From positions 151,673 through 215,672 of the forward strand of contig NZ_AQXY01000027.1 of the NCBI RefSeq assembly GCF_000376845.1: a DNA stretch of 64,000 nucleotides. The letters run 5' to 3'. Of the stretch, positions 1-10,435 are shown one piece after another. Under the pieces are notes generated by a model. That model was not told the origin of the DNA and ran no database searches. It saw nothing but the letters and a program-made list of their open reading frames with translations. The number at the start of each line of letters is the position of its first letter. Positions within the stretch are counted from its first letter, which is position 1. This DNA comes from Thioalkalivibrio sp. ALE14 (lineage in GTDB: Bacteria > Pseudomonadota > Gammaproteobacteria > Ectothiorhodospirales > Ectothiorhodospiraceae). The translations under genes and the position numbers were made by a program.

Positions 1-1021
1 CGGTCACCGAGTCGTGGATGTACTCCAGGGTCTCGCCGGCCTCGCCAGCCTTTTCCACCGAGGTCTCGGCATGCTGCTGGCTCACCTCCATCGCCTGCAC
101 CGCACGGGTCGCCCCGCCCTGGAGGCGCTGGATGATCTCGCGGATCTCGCCGGTCGAGTCATTCGTGCGTTGCGCCAGATGACGTACCTCGTCGGCCACC
201 ACCGCGAATCCCCGCCCGGCCTCGCCGGCTCGCGCCGCCTCGATCGCCGCGTTCAGGGCCAGCAGGTTGGTCTTCTCGGCGATCTCCTCGATCACCTGCA
301 GGATGGTGCCGATGTTGTCGCTGTCGCCCTTCAGCTCGCCGATCACGTTGCTCGCCTGGCGGATCTCCCCGGCCAGGGTATTGATCGCGCCCTGCGTGGC
401 CTGTACCACGGTGCGTCCGCCTTCCGCCGCCCGGGTCGCCTGACCGGCGCTCTCCGCGGTGCTCTGGGTGTTGTTGGCCACCTCCTGCACGGTCGCGGAC
501 ATCTGGTTCATCGCCGTAACCACCTGCTCCACGTCGCCACGCTGCTCGTGGGTGGCCCGCGTCATTTCGTTGCTGCGCCCTTCCAGCTGGCGCGCCGAGG
601 CCGCGATGCCGTCGGCCGCATCCGCGACCTGCCGGATCAACCCGGACAGCCGGCCCATCACCGTGTTAAAGGCCTCCCCGGTGCGCCCGATCTCGTCGTC
701 CGTGGTGACCTCCACTCGGTGCCCGAGATCGGCGCGCCCCTCGCCAATCGCCTCCAGACCCTCGGCCAGGCGCTCCAGGGGCCGCGTCAGCACGTTCGCG
801 TAGAACCAGCCGATGCCCAGCGCCACCACGAACGCGATCACCCACAGCGCCCACAGCAGCCACCACAGCTGCGTCACCAGGGCCTCGTCGACCCCGGCGG
901 CAAGATCGCCCTTCATGGTGTGGAACGTCACCCCGCCCATGATCGAAAGCGGCACCGTGCTCACCACGATCACCAGGATAATCAGCTTCAGTCGCAGCCC
1001 ACCCAACGGTCCAATCTTCAT
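1..1021 (-). CDS. methyl-accepting chemotaxis protein (3' end outside window)
   Basis: Transmembrane chemoreceptor that would control CheA through CheW. The N-terminus has a membrane helix (residues about 9-29), only about 20 periplasmic residues, a second Trp-rich helix (about 48-72), then a HAMP domain. The hallmark signalling hairpin tip ([16 protein letters not shown], then [12 protein letters not shown]) lies around residues 245-285. The near absence of a periplasmic domain argues against a classical ligand pocket, so it probably senses membrane or cytoplasmic state. Start chosen at the ATG encoding MKIGPLGG, with an AGGAGG box 8 bases upstream. About 340 codons are visible; the last part of the signalling domain is cut off by the window edge. 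Family certain, ligand unknown. Confidence 0.93.
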   Translation of the reverse strand, partial: MKIGPLGGLRLKLIILVIVVSTVPLSIMGGVTFHTMKGDLAAGVDEALVTQLWWLLWALWVIAFVVALGIGWFYANVLTRPLERLAEGLEAIGEGRADLGHRVEVTTDDEIGRTGEAFNTVMGRLSGLIRQVADAADGIAASARQLEGRSNEMTRATHEQRGDVEQVVTAMNQMSATVQEVANNTQSTAESAGQATRAAEGGRTVVQATQGAINTLAGEIRQASNVIGELKGDSDNIGTILQVIEEIAEKTNLLALNAAIEAARAGEAGRGFAVVADEVRHLAQRTNDSTGEIREIIQRLQGGATRAVQAMEVSQQHAETSVEKAGEAGETLEYIHDSVT

Positions 1022-1125
1022 CGACGCCCTCCTTTCCGTCCCTTAACGACCAGCCGGCCCCGCCCTTGAGTCGGCACAGTATCCACCACCCAACGATCCC
1101 CATCGTGATCAAGGTCAAGGGCGAT

Positions 1126-1253
1126 TAACAGGAAGATGGGAAGACAAGAAGATTTTTCGGGTGGGCGCCGAGGATCGGCTGGCACCTGGGCTTACAGGAT
1201 CGTCCTGTACTCCTCGGCGCCCCAATTAAACCAGCCTTCCCATCTTCCTGTTA
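1126..1253. repeat. nested palindromic element with 18-bp perfect terminal inverted repeats
   Basis: Bases 1126-1143 and 1236-1253 are a perfect 18-bp inverted repeat. Inside it, 1163-1174 and 1211-1222 form a perfect 12-bp inverted repeat, and inside that acaggatcgtcctgt (1194-1208) is a further small hairpin. The 128 bp could fold into one long structured arm. No ORF inside. It fills most of the gap between the chemoreceptor and the DEAD-box gene. It looks like a MITE-type or BIME-type dispersed element, but no second copy is visible here. Confidence 0.7.
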
Positions 1254-1294
1254 GAGCTTTTCGCCCTTGAGCCAAAGTCCCAGCGCAGAGGCAC

Positions 1295-1329
1295 AAAAAA
1301 CCCGCGGCCCCGGAAATCGGGGCCGCGGG
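1295..1329 (-). terminator. rho-independent terminator of the DEAD-box helicase gene
   Basis: An 11-bp perfect GC stem (1301-1311 with 1319-1329, 7-base loop) is followed on the minus strand by six T residues (aaaaaa at 1295-1300). It sits 28 bp past the helicase stop codon. Confidence 0.92.
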
Positions 1330-1356
1330 TTCGCGGTACTACGCTGGCGAGTCGGA

Positions 1357-2670
1357 CTAGCGACCGCGCGCCGCGCGATTGCCGCTGGCGGACGGGCGGC
1401 CGTTACCCCCGCGACCACCGCCGCCGGGCTTGCCACCGCGCCCGTTGCGCGGGGCACCATTGCGGGCACCGCCGCCCGGCTTGCCACCGCGGCGGTTGGC
1501 GTTACCGTCATTGGCGGCCGGCTTCGGCGCGGCGAAGCCCTCGGTCTCGATGCGGTCGATCGGGCGCTGGATCAGGCGCTCGATGCCCTTCAGCAGCTTG
1601 ATCTCCTCGCCGTCCACCAGCGACAGCGCGGCACCGGCGGAACCGGCACGCCCGGTGCGGCCGATGCGGTGCACATAGTCCTCCGGCACGTTCGGCAGCT
1701 CGAAGTTGACCACCTGCGGCAGCTGGTCGATATCCAGTCCGCGCGCGGCGATATCCGTGGCCACCAGCACCGGCACCTGGCCGGACTTGAACTGCTTCAG
1801 CGCCTTGGTGCGCGCCGCCTGGCTCTTGTTACCGTGGATCGCCTCCGAGCGCACGCCGTCTTTCGACAGCTTCTCGGCCAGGCGGTTGGCGCCATGCTTG
1901 GTGCGGGTGAATACCAGCACCTGTTCCCAGTTATTGGTTCGGATCAGGTGGCTCAACAGCTCGCGCTTCTGGCTGGTTTCGACCAGATGCACGCTCTGCT
2001 GCACGCTCTCGGCGGCCGTGTTACGCGGGGCGATGTCGATCTCCGCCGGGCGGGTCAGCAAGCCGTTGGCCAGCTTGCGGATCTCGTCGGAGAAAGTCGC
2101 CGAGAACATCAGGTTCTGGCGGTTCTTCGGCATCATCGCGATCAACTTCTTGATGTCACGAATGAAGCCCATGTCCAGCATGCGATCGGCCTCGTCGAGG
2201 ACCAGGATCTCCACGCCGGACAGGTCGATGGTCTTCTGGTTGGCGTGATCCAGCAGACGCCCCGGGGTCGCCACCACGATGTCCATGCGGTCGCGCAGGG
2301 CCTTGATCTGCGGGTTCATGTTCACGCCGCCAAAGATCGTCATCGAGCGCATCTTGAGGTTGCGCCCGTAGGTCTTCACGGAGTCGTGCACCTGCGCGGC
2401 CAGTTCCCGAGTCGGGGTCAGCACCAGGCAGCGCGGGCGGCCCGCACCGGGCTTGGGCGCATCGCTGGTGGACAGGCGCTGCAGGATCGGCAGGGTAAAG
2501 CCGGCGGTCTTGCCGGTGCCGGTCTGGGCGGCGGCCAGCAGGTCGCCCCCCTTCAGGACTTCGGGGATCGCCCGGGCCTGGATCGGGGTCGGGTGCTGGT
2601 ACCCGGAGGCTTCCAGCGCGCGCAAAAGGGTATCGGCCAACCCGAGGTCGGCAAAGGTCGTATCAGTCAT
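1357..2670 (-). CDS. rhlE: DEAD-box ATP-dependent RNA helicase, RhlE type
   Basis: ATP-dependent RNA unwinding and remodelling (ribosome assembly, mRNA turnover, cold adaptation). 437 residues with all family motifs in order: Q motif ([14 protein letters not shown] and PTPIQ), Walker A AQTGTGKT (48-55), PTREL (86-90), DEAD (159-162), SAT (190-192), and HRIGRTGR (334-341). A Gly/Arg/Asn-rich tail from about 385 is typical of RhlE and probably binds RNA non-specifically. The ATG at 2670 has a GGAG box upstream; an in-frame extension further upstream has no support. A strong terminator follows. Symbol given by family resemblance; other RhlE paralogues are possible. Confidence 0.93.
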   Translation of the reverse strand: MTDTTFADLGLADTLLRALEASGYQHPTPIQARAIPEVLKGGDLLAAAQTGTGKTAGFTLPILQRLSTSDAPKPGAGRPRCLVLTPTRELAAQVHDSVKTYGRNLKMRSMTIFGGVNMNPQIKALRDRMDIVVATPGRLLDHANQKTIDLSGVEILVLDEADRMLDMGFIRDIKKLIAMMPKNRQNLMFSATFSDEIRKLANGLLTRPAEIDIAPRNTAAESVQQSVHLVETSQKRELLSHLIRTNNWEQVLVFTRTKHGANRLAEKLSKDGVRSEAIHGNKSQAARTKALKQFKSGQVPVLVATDIAARGLDIDQLPQVVNFELPNVPEDYVHRIGRTGRAGSAGAALSLVDGEEIKLLKGIERLIQRPIDRIETEGFAAPKPAANDGNANRRGGKPGGGARNGAPRNGRGGKPGGGGRGGNGRPSASGNRAARGR

Positions 2671-2982
2671 GGAATGCTCCAACGCTACCCGCCACTCGTT
2701 CAACAAGAGCACCCATCGGGGGAAACGAAATCAGGGGGATCACTGTGAACCGGAATGGCTCTGGATCAGATGAACGGACGCTGACGGGCGGGGCGTTCGA
2801 TGCGCGCACTATACGCCTTTCGTCAATGAAAAGACACCGCTTCCATAATCCCCTAGATATATATTTGTTTTGTGAGGGAATATCGGCTAGCTTCCTATCC
2901 ATAAAAGAAACCGATGCCTACGCAGCACCGGTCAGGCCGACGCGACGCCAACAACAACAGATCGGCCAGCAGGGGAACCACA
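2671..2982. promoter_or_regulatory. divergent promoter region between helicase and PAS chemoreceptor
   Basis: 312 bp without a gene separate two divergent start codons. It contains an A+T-rich segment (about 2820-2905) unlike the GC-rich surroundings, which probably carries promoters for both directions. No convincing -35/-10 pair could be assigned by eye. Confidence 0.45.
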
Positions 2983-4566
2983 ATGAAACGCAATCTGCCC
3001 ATCACCGGGATCGAGGTGGACTACCCGGAGAGTGCCAACATCCTCTCCACCACCAACCTCAAGGGAGCCATTAGCTACGTCAATCCGGAGTTCATCGACA
3101 TCAGCGGCTTCGAGGAAGAAGAGCTGCTGGGCAAGAACCACAACGTGGTCCGCCACCCGGACATGCCCCCTGCCGCATTCCAGGACCTCTGGCAGACCAT
3201 TCAGGGCGGGCGATCCTGGATGGGCATGGTGAAGAACCGCTGCAAGAACGGCGACCACTACTGGGTCAGTGCCTATGTGACCCCGGTGACCGAGGACGGT
3301 CAAACGGTGGAATACCAGTCCGTGCGGACCAAGCCGCGGCGCGACCTGGTAGAGAAGGCCGAATCCGTCTACGCCGCCCTGCGCGAGGGGCGGATGCCCC
3401 TGGCGCTGCGTCTGCCACGCATTGGCATCAAGACCAAGGCGGTCGCATCGGTGGCCGGCGGCGTGCTGGCCGGCCTGATTGCAAGCATCGCGTTGACCAG
3501 CATCACCCTGGGGACCGCACTGGTCTTCACTCTGACCGCCCTGCTGGTCGGGGGCCTGCTCCTCTGGACCAGCCTGACGCCGCTATGCCGCGCCGTGGCC
3601 CACGCCCGCCGCATCGCCAGCAACCCGGTCAGCCAGTACATCTACACCGGTCGCACCGACGAGGCCGGCGAGCTCCTGTTCGCCCTGGAGATGCTGGAGG
3701 CAGAGGGCGGCGCGGTCGTCGGGCGCATGGGGAATGCGGCCGAACGCCTTACCCGGACAGCCGACGCCCTGGTGACCGCGGTCGGTGACAGCCGGCAAGC
3801 CTGCAACCATCAACAGACCGAGACCGAACAGGTGGCGAGTGCCACCCAGCAGATGGTGAACAGCGTGCAGGAAGTCGCGCGCAGCGCCCAGGGTGCCGCC
3901 GATGCAGCGGATCGGACCGACCGCGAAGCCGGTGCCGGAAGCGCCGTGGTGGGCGAGAGCACTCAGGCGATCGAGAACCTGGGCAAGCGGATCCGCGATG
4001 GCTCCGGTGTAATGGCCGAACTGGACCAGCACAGCCAGGACATCACCAGCGTACTCGACGTCATCCGCGGCATCGCCGAGCAGACCAACCTGCTCGCCCT
4101 CAACGCGGCGATCGAGGCCGCGCGCGCCGGCGAACAGGGCCGTGGCTTCGCCGTAGTGGCGGACGAGGTGCGCACACTGGCCAGTCGGACTCAGGACTCC
4201 ACCGCCGAAATCCAGCAGATGATCGAGCGTCTTCAGGATCGCGCACGGGCGGCAGTGTCCACCATGGAGCAAAGCCGGGCTCAGGCCGAAACCAGCGTCG
4301 AACAGGCGCAACAGGCCGCGGCGGCACTGGACAATATCACCACGGGCGTCGGGCAGATCCGCGACATGAGCACCCGGATCGCGGCCGCCGTGGAACAACA
4401 GGGGACCGCCGGCGAAGAGATCCGCCGCGGGGTCGACTCCATCCGCAACGCCGCCGACACGACAGCGAACCGCGCCGACCAAAGCGAGGCCGCTGCCCGT
4501 GAGGTCGCACAGCTCGCCACAGGATTGCAGGGCCTCGCCCGGCAATTCTGGGCAAGACATCGCTGA
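2983..4566 (+). CDS. PAS-domain chemoreceptor (Aer-like methyl-accepting protein)
   Basis: Cytoplasmic N-terminal PAS domain (residues about 20-120; [13 protein letters not shown] and the Aer-like [10 protein letters not shown] segment) followed by two adjacent hydrophobic segments (about 148-195) with no periplasmic domain, then a HAMP-like linker and a signalling domain whose tip reads [20 protein letters not shown]. In the Aer family the PAS binds FAD and reports redox state or oxygen to CheA; FAD binding here is inferred from similarity. 527 residues. ATG at 2983 preceded by AGGGGA. The next gene begins 16 bp after the stop, so co-transcription with the cyclic-di-GMP genes is likely. Confidence 0.92.
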   Translation: MKRNLPITGIEVDYPESANILSTTNLKGAISYVNPEFIDISGFEEEELLGKNHNVVRHPDMPPAAFQDLWQTIQGGRSWMGMVKNRCKNGDHYWVSAYVTPVTEDGQTVEYQSVRTKPRRDLVEKAESVYAALREGRMPLALRLPRIGIKTKAVASVAGGVLAGLIASIALTSITLGTALVFTLTALLVGGLLLWTSLTPLCRAVAHARRIASNPVSQYIYTGRTDEAGELLFALEMLEAEGGAVVGRMGNAAERLTRTADALVTAVGDSRQACNHQQTETEQVASATQQMVNSVQEVARSAQGAADAADRTDREAGAGSAVVGESTQAIENLGKRIRDGSGVMAELDQHSQDITSVLDVIRGIAEQTNLLALNAAIEAARAGEQGRGFAVVADEVRTLASRTQDSTAEIQQMIERLQDRARAAVSTMEQSRAQAETSVEQAQQAAAALDNITTGVGQIRDMSTRIAAAVEQQGTAGEEIRRGVDSIRNAADTTANRADQSEAAAREVAQLATGLQGLARQFWARHR

Positions 4567-4582
4567 AAGGAAAAGCATCCGG

Positions 4583-7108
4583 ATGACTTCCCGATCCGAT
4601 CGGTACCTGCGCCAGCATATGGGCCTCGCCTCCGGCGTACTGCTGGCCCTGTTGCTGTTCCCACTGGTGATCTGGTTACTCGGCCTGGACCTGCCCCGGA
4701 TCCTGCCCCGTGAGCACCTGACGGCGTTCCATACGGCGGCGGAGCTGTTCGCGGTGGTCGTCGCGGTACTGGTGTTTGCGGTCGGCTACCACGTCATCGA
4801 CCGGCGTCGGGTCGCCGCTTCGGTCCTGCTCGCCTGCGCCTTCCTGGCGGTCGCGCTGCTCGATTTCCTGCACCTGATGACCTATCCGGCGATGCCGGAC
4901 TTCATCACCCCCAACTCGACGCAGCAGACCCTGTTCTTCTGGCTGGCCGCGCGCCTCGTCGGTGCGGCCGCGTTGCTGGCCTACGTGGCCCTGCCGATGG
5001 TCGCCCACAGCGACGGGCCGCCTCGCCATATCTACCTGATCGGGAGCCTGTTGCTGGTCGCCCTGCTCGCATGGATCGGTCTGTGGCATGCCGGGATCAT
5101 CCCGCCCCTGTTCGACCCGATCAGCGGCCTCACAACCTTCAAGCTGGGGCTCGAGGCACTGGTGATCGCCCTGCATCTGGTTACGCTGGCCCTGCTGGTC
5201 CTGCGCCGCGAACTCCTGCAACGTCCCGGCATGCCACTGGTGGCCGCGGCGCTGGTCATCAGCATGGGGAGCGGGATGTTCTTCATGTTCTACGAAGACC
5301 TGACCGACACCCCCTTCGTACTGGGCCACCTGTACAAGCTCGCGGCCTACCTGCTGATCTACCAGGGGCTGTTCCTGGAAAGCGTGCGCTCGCCGCTGGA
5401 GCGCCTGCACCTGGCCCACCGCGATATCGAGAACCGCGAACGACGCTACCAGCAACTGGTAGAGACGGCCCCCGACGGTGTACTGGTCACCGACATGGAC
5501 GGGCGCATCGTGATGGCCAACCGCAACATCGAGCGCCTGTTCGGCTATCCCCGCCAGCAGCTGATCGGCCAAGCGGTGGAACTCCTCGTCCCGGAGCGCC
5601 TGCGCGAACGCCACCGGGGCCATCGCCAGGCTCACAGCCACAGCATCAACCGGCGCACCATGGGCCAGGTGCCGCACCTGCGCGGACGCCGCATCGACGG
5701 CACCGAGTTCCCGCTGGATATCAGCCTGAACGCATTCGATGACACCGACGGACGCCGGATCACCGCCTTCATCCGCGACATCACCGACCGCCAGCGTCGC
5801 GAAGCGCGCATCCAGCACCAGGCCACCCACGACAGCCTGACGGAACTGCCCAACCGCTGGCTGCTGCACGATCGCCTGACCCAGGGCATCTCCCAGGCCG
5901 AACATCACGACCATCCGATCGCGGTGATGCTCCTCGACCTCGACAATTTCAAGATGGTAAACGACACCTTCGGCCACCACGAGGGCGACCAGCTCCTCAA
6001 GGCCGTGGCCGCGCGCCTGCAGGGTGCCCTCGACCACGAAGCCACCATCGGGCGCTTCGGGGGCGACGAATTCATGATCCTGCTGACCAACGTCGAGGAC
6101 GAACAGGCCATTGGCACGATCGCCCAGCGCATCCTCGGGATCTTCCATACACCGTTCCAGACCGAGCACGCGCGCAACCTGGCCGCCACCGGCAGCCTCG
6201 GCATTGCCCTGTTTCCGCGCGACGCCCGCGACGAGCACAACCTGGTGCGCTACGCCGACATGGCGATGTACGAGGCCAAGCATTCCGGGCGCAACACCTA
6301 TGCCTTCTTTTCACAGCACCTGGACGCCCAGGTCCACGAGGAGCAGCGCGTGCAACAGCGCCTGCAGCAGGCGCTGGAAAATGGCGATCTCGATCTGCAC
6401 TACCAGCCGCTGCTGGAGGTCGCCTCCAATCGCATCATCGGCGTCGAGGCGCTTGCGCGCTGGACAGATGCCGAACTCGGAGCGGTACCTCCCGCACGCT
6501 TCATCGCCAGCGCCGAGGCCAATGGCCTGATCCTGTCCCTCGGCGACTGGGTCATCCGCGAGGCCTGCGAACAGCTCGCCCAATGGGACCGAGCGGGACT
6601 GAACCTGCGCCTTGCCATCAACATCTCGGCCATGCAATTTCGCCAGCACGACCTCGTGGAACGCCTGGGCGCAGCCCTCGAGGCCACCGGCGCCCCGGCC
6701 CAGCGCCTCGAGATCGAGGTCACCGAGACCGTGGCCATGTCCGACGTTGCGTTGACCCGCGACCAACTGCGCGGTCTGAAGGCCCTGGGCATCCGCGTAG
6801 CCCTGGACGACTTCGGCACCGGCTACTCTTCGCTCGCCTACCTGAAATCACTCCCCATCGACAAGCTCAAGATCGACCGCTCTTTCATCGCCGACATCGG
6901 CCAGGACCCGGAATCCGGGATGATCCTGCGCTCCATCGTGCACCTCGGCCACAGCCTGGGCCTGACCCTGGTCGCCGAAGGGGTGGAAACCCCGGAACAA
7001 CGGGCGTTCCTGCACGATATCGGCTGCGACCTGTACCAGGGCTGGCTGCATTCCCCGGCCATGGAGGGCCGCGACCTCCAGAGCCACCTGCGACGCGAAA
7101 CGGTGTGA
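4583..7108 (+). CDS. MASE3-PAS-GGDEF-EAL cyclic-di-GMP protein
   Basis: 841 residues. An integral-membrane N-terminal sensor of about seven to eight hydrophobic segments (residues 12-270) resembles MASE3; then a PAS domain (about 290-400), a GGDEF domain with intact GGDEF at about 493-497, and an EAL domain (about 595-835) with intact EALARW, DDFGTGYSSL, KIDRSFI and EGVET motifs. Both active sites look complete, so it could make or degrade cyclic-di-GMP; which activity dominates cannot be told from sequence. Start at the ATG of MTSRSDRY, after GAAAGGAAAA. Probably in one operon with the PAS chemoreceptor just upstream. Confidence 0.92.
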   Translation: MTSRSDRYLRQHMGLASGVLLALLLFPLVIWLLGLDLPRILPREHLTAFHTAAELFAVVVAVLVFAVGYHVIDRRRVAASVLLACAFLAVALLDFLHLMTYPAMPDFITPNSTQQTLFFWLAARLVGAAALLAYVALPMVAHSDGPPRHIYLIGSLLLVALLAWIGLWHAGIIPPLFDPISGLTTFKLGLEALVIALHLVTLALLVLRRELLQRPGMPLVAAALVISMGSGMFFMFYEDLTDTPFVLGHLYKLAAYLLIYQGLFLESVRSPLERLHLAHRDIENRERRYQQLVETAPDGVLVTDMDGRIVMANRNIERLFGYPRQQLIGQAVELLVPERLRERHRGHRQAHSHSINRRTMGQVPHLRGRRIDGTEFPLDISLNAFDDTDGRRITAFIRDITDRQRREARIQHQATHDSLTELPNRWLLHDRLTQGISQAEHHDHPIAVMLLDLDNFKMVNDTFGHHEGDQLLKAVAARLQGALDHEATIGRFGGDEFMILLTNVEDEQAIGTIAQRILGIFHTPFQTEHARNLAATGSLGIALFPRDARDEHNLVRYADMAMYEAKHSGRNTYAFFSQHLDAQVHEEQRVQQRLQQALENGDLDLHYQPLLEVASNRIIGVEALARWTDAELGAVPPARFIASAEANGLILSLGDWVIREACEQLAQWDRAGLNLRLAINISAMQFRQHDLVERLGAALEATGAPAQRLEIEVTETVAMSDVALTRDQLRGLKALGIRVALDDFGTGYSSLAYLKSLPIDKLKIDRSFIADIGQDPESGMILRSIVHLGHSLGLTLVAEGVETPEQRAFLHDIGCDLYQGWLHSPAMEGRDLQSHLRRETV

Positions 7109-7225
7109 TGACCCTCCCGGAATCACAACCATGTGACCAGTCCGGGAGTAAGTTCGATGCAGATTGCGTCTAGGTTCGAATCAGGCGGCAAAAGATCGCC
7201 AGGACCATTGTCAGGGGGAGACAAC

Positions 7226-9634
7226 ATGGCCCACCGGGAATCACCCGACGCCACGGCATCCGATTCGACCCTCCATCGGCACGATTACCGTTCCGCTATC
7301 GCCATCACCGCGGGCTTCGCGGTGGTGTTGCTGCTCATGGCGTTGATGATCATGATCGGGCTCGATCGCATCAGCCAGGTGCATGACCGGCTCGATGTCA
7401 TCGTCCACGAACACAACGTCAAGACGGAATTGCTCAATAACATGCGCACCGCCGCACGCGAGCGGTCCGTGACCCTGCTGCGCCTGTCGATCACCGACGA
7501 CCCCTTCGACATCGACGAGGGAATCATGGAGTTCCGGGGCCACGCCTCGGACTTCATGGTCAACCGCAACGAACTCGAGGCAATGCCGCTGTCCGAGCGC
7601 GAGCAGGAGCTGCTGGCGGAATCCCGCGAGCTGACCATGCGCGCCGTCGAGGTCCAGGAGCGCGTGCTCGACAAGATCCTCGATGGCGACATGGAAAACG
7701 CCTCGACCTGGTTGCTGGAACAGGCGATCCCGAGGCAGAACGAGGTGCTGGACAACCACGCCTCGCTGCTCGAGCTGCAACAGGAGGCAGCGGAGGCCGC
7801 GGCGCGGGACACCGCGGAGCAATACGAGAAAGCGGTCCAGTTCATGTCCTTGCTCGGCGGCGCCGCCGTGCTGATCGGGATCCTCGTGGCCCTCGGCGTC
7901 CTGCGTCGCAGCCGCGACATCGAGACCGAACTGTTCCGCGAGAAGGAGCGAGCCCAGGTAACCCTGCACGCCATCGGCGACGCGGTCATCACCGTCGACA
8001 CGGACGGGCGCATCGACTACCTCAACCCGGTGGCCGAACACCTGACCGGCTGGAGCGATGCCGAGGCCCGCGACGAACAACTGGACCGGGTGTTCCGCAC
8101 CATCCGCGAAGATGACGGCACGCCGCTCCCGCACCCCCTGGTGGAGGCCGTCCCCGACGGCACTGCCTGCAGCCTGGACCAGGGCGCGATCCTGGTCGCC
8201 CGCGACGGCCGCGAGTACGGGATCGAGGAGGTTTCCGCACCTATCCGGGATCGCTCGGGCGCCGTCATCGGGGCGGTTCTTGTCTTCCGCGATGTCTCCC
8301 GCGCGCGCGAGATGGCCCGGGACCTGTCCTGGGCCGCCACCCACGACTGCCTGACCTCGCTGGCCAACCGCATGGAGTTCGAGCGTCGCCTGCGCCAACT
8401 GGTCACCAGCGCCCATCAGGACGGCCGCGAGCACGCCCTGCTGTACATGGACCTTGACCAGTTCAAGCTGGTGAACGACACCTGCGGCCACGGCGCCGGC
8501 GACGATCTGCTGTGCCAGCTGACATCCCAGATGCAGGCCCAGTTGCGCGAGAGCGACATCCTGGCCCGTCTTGGCGGCGACGAGTTCGGCGTCCTGCTGG
8601 AAAGCTGCCCGCTGGAGCGCGCGGAGCAGATCGCGGAGGACCTGCGCCGGGCCATCGAGCAGTTCCGCTTCGACTGGGAAGGCCGCCTGTTCCGGGTCGG
8701 CATCAGCATCGGGGTCGTCCCGATCCGCGGCGAACACGGCCACGCGGCCCAGTTCATGAGCGAGGCCGACGCCGCCTGCTACCTGGCCAAGGAGCGCGGG
8801 CGCAACCGCATCCACGTCTCGCGCCCCGACGACGCGGCCCTTTGCCACCACCAGGGCGAGATGAACTGCCTGCAGCGCATCAACCACGCCCTGCAGAACA
8901 ACCACTTCTGGCTGTACGGCCAGCATATCGAGCCGCTCTCCGGCGGTGGCCCACGGCATACCGAAGTGCTGCTGCGCATGATCGACGAAGACGGCGCCAT
9001 CACGCCGCCCAGTACGTTTATTCCGGCCGCGGAACGCTACGGCCTGATGGCCGCCATTGACCGCTGGGTCATCGATCGGGTCCTGAAGATCGCGTCCCAG
9101 TCACCCGAAGATGAAGGCCAGTTCGCCATCAACCTGTCCGGGCAGTCGCTGTGCGAGCGCGGCTTGCTGGACTACATCGTGGAACGCATCGAGACCAGCG
9201 GCGTAACGCCGCACCGCCTGTGCTTCGAGATCACCGAGACCGCCGCCATCGCCAACCTCAACCAGGCCAGCCGCTTTGTGAACACCCTGCGTGCCAGGGG
9301 CTGCTGCTTCTCGCTCGACGACTTCGGCACCGGCATGGCGTCATTCGGCTATCTCAAGACCTTGCGCGTGGACTACCTGAAGATTGACGGCAGCTTCGTG
9401 CGCGACATGAACGATGACCCGATCAGCCACGCCATGGTCGAGAGCATCCACCACATCGGCCATGTCATGGGCATCAAGACCGTCGCCGAATGCGTCTCTC
9501 ACGAAGGCCTGCTATCGCCCCTGCGGGCCATCGGCATCGACTACGCCCAGGGCTTCGGGCTGCACCTCCCCGAACCCCTGGAACCTTGCCCGATTCAACG
9601 CGAAGGCCGCACCACCGACACCCGCTACGCCTGA
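7226..9634 (+). CDS. membrane sensor PAS-GGDEF-EAL protein with variant EAL motif
   Basis: 802 residues. Two membrane helices (about 22-45 and 212-235) flank a helical periplasmic four-helix-type sensor of about 165 residues. Then come PAS (about 245-360), GGDEF with intact GGDEF (about 450), and an EAL-type domain (about 555-795). The EAL signature reads EVLLRM rather than EALLRW, and the usual AEGVE reads AECVS, while DDFGTG and LKIDGSFV are kept. EVL variants can be active, so phosphodiesterase function is uncertain. Start chosen at ATG 7226, with CAGGGGGAG just upstream; a further upstream ATG lacks a ribosome site. It follows the MASE3 protein by 117 bp. Confidence 0.88.
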   Translation: MAHRESPDATASDSTLHRHDYRSAIAITAGFAVVLLLMALMIMIGLDRISQVHDRLDVIVHEHNVKTELLNNMRTAARERSVTLLRLSITDDPFDIDEGIMEFRGHASDFMVNRNELEAMPLSEREQELLAESRELTMRAVEVQERVLDKILDGDMENASTWLLEQAIPRQNEVLDNHASLLELQQEAAEAAARDTAEQYEKAVQFMSLLGGAAVLIGILVALGVLRRSRDIETELFREKERAQVTLHAIGDAVITVDTDGRIDYLNPVAEHLTGWSDAEARDEQLDRVFRTIREDDGTPLPHPLVEAVPDGTACSLDQGAILVARDGREYGIEEVSAPIRDRSGAVIGAVLVFRDVSRAREMARDLSWAATHDCLTSLANRMEFERRLRQLVTSAHQDGREHALLYMDLDQFKLVNDTCGHGAGDDLLCQLTSQMQAQLRESDILARLGGDEFGVLLESCPLERAEQIAEDLRRAIEQFRFDWEGRLFRVGISIGVVPIRGEHGHAAQFMSEADAACYLAKERGRNRIHVSRPDDAALCHHQGEMNCLQRINHALQNNHFWLYGQHIEPLSGGGPRHTEVLLRMIDEDGAITPPSTFIPAAERYGLMAAIDRWVIDRVLKIASQSPEDEGQFAINLSGQSLCERGLLDYIVERIETSGVTPHRLCFEITETAAIANLNQASRFVNTLRARGCCFSLDDFGTGMASFGYLKTLRVDYLKIDGSFVRDMNDDPISHAMVESIHHIGHVMGIKTVAECVSHEGLLSPLRAIGIDYAQGFGLHLPEPLEPCPIQREGRTTDTRYA

Positions 9635-9804
9635 TCGTTTGGGGTTCGCAAACCGTCTCGCATCCAACCCTCGCATCTCCCGGCGCTGGCCCAGCCGATG
9701 CTCGGGCGCAGCCATCGGCCTGCGAGCCCCGATACCACCGCCCCGGCCGCAGTGGCGGGAAGAACCGGTTGCTTTCCGTTCCATCCAGCCCATACCCGTC
9801 ACAA

Positions 9805-9832
9805 AGAAAAAGGCCGCCCGAAGGCGGCCTTT
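9805..9832. terminator. bidirectional terminator hairpin
   Basis: Perfect 10-bp stem aaaggccgcc / ggcggccttt (9809-9818 with 9823-9832) and a CGAA tetraloop. Runs of A on the left and T on the right let it end transcription from both converging genes. Confidence 0.85.
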
Positions 9833-9855
9833 GCTGCGGCTGTTACCGGGCCGGG

Positions 9856-10227
9856 TCAGTACCCGGTGGCGCCGTGCACGTCCGGCGGGGCCTCGCGCGT
9901 CAGCATCGCCCAGGTCAGGTGCGCCATCACCTCCGGCGCCACCACCGTATGGCGATTACCGCTGTTCTGCATGCCCTCGCGCAGCGCCTGACGCACTCGC
10001 GGCTGGCCGGTCAGGTCGAAGATCACGTCCACGGCTTCTCCCCGCGCCACGATCTCTTCAACCGACTCCAGCGGGATCCCCTTTTCCTCGGCCAGCTGCC
10101 GCCCGGCGGTATCACCCGTCTCCGAGGCCGCGCAGACCGTCATCCCGGGCAGGCCCGTCTCGAACAGCATCTCCAGGAAGCGGCCGCCCACCCGGCCAAG
10201 CCCCACCACTGCAATCTGAATCGACAT
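9856..10227 (-). CDS. small NAD(P)-binding Rossmann protein
   Basis: 122 residues. The N-terminal beta strand and glycine loop (IAVVGLGRVGGRFLEML) are a Rossmann dinucleotide-binding signature, followed by a segment (EAVDVIFDLTGQPRVRQALREGM) like the N-terminal half of homoserine dehydrogenase/DapB-type oxidoreductases. There is no catalytic domain after it, so it is either a redox-sensing or regulatory protein or a shortened enzyme. ATG 10227 with GGAG 7 bases upstream. Function unknown; a regulatory NAD-binding role is only a guess. Confidence 0.75.
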   Translation of the reverse strand: MSIQIAVVGLGRVGGRFLEMLFETGLPGMTVCAASETGDTAGRQLAEEKGIPLESVEEIVARGEAVDVIFDLTGQPRVRQALREGMQNSGNRHTVVAPEVMAHLTWAMLTREAPPDVHGATGY

Positions 10228-10435
10228 AAACGCTCCATCCTCTTGTATTTTTAGTCTCCAGACACGCCCGCGGTTGCCATCCAGCGGACATGCACCCCTG
10301 ACTGTAGGCGATCTGGAACGCCCGCGCACCCTGCCTCCACGATGCAGGCCGCCCCGCCCCGCATCCGGCCATTTGGAGCGGCCAGCACCACGGACTAGAG
10401 TGCCCCGAGTTCGCCAATCAACCGGAGCCCCGCCC

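Noticed and set aside
14..1069. Plus-strand frame opposite the first chemoreceptor
   Set aside because: The opposite strand carries an unmistakable chemoreceptor with a good ribosome site; this frame is its mirror.
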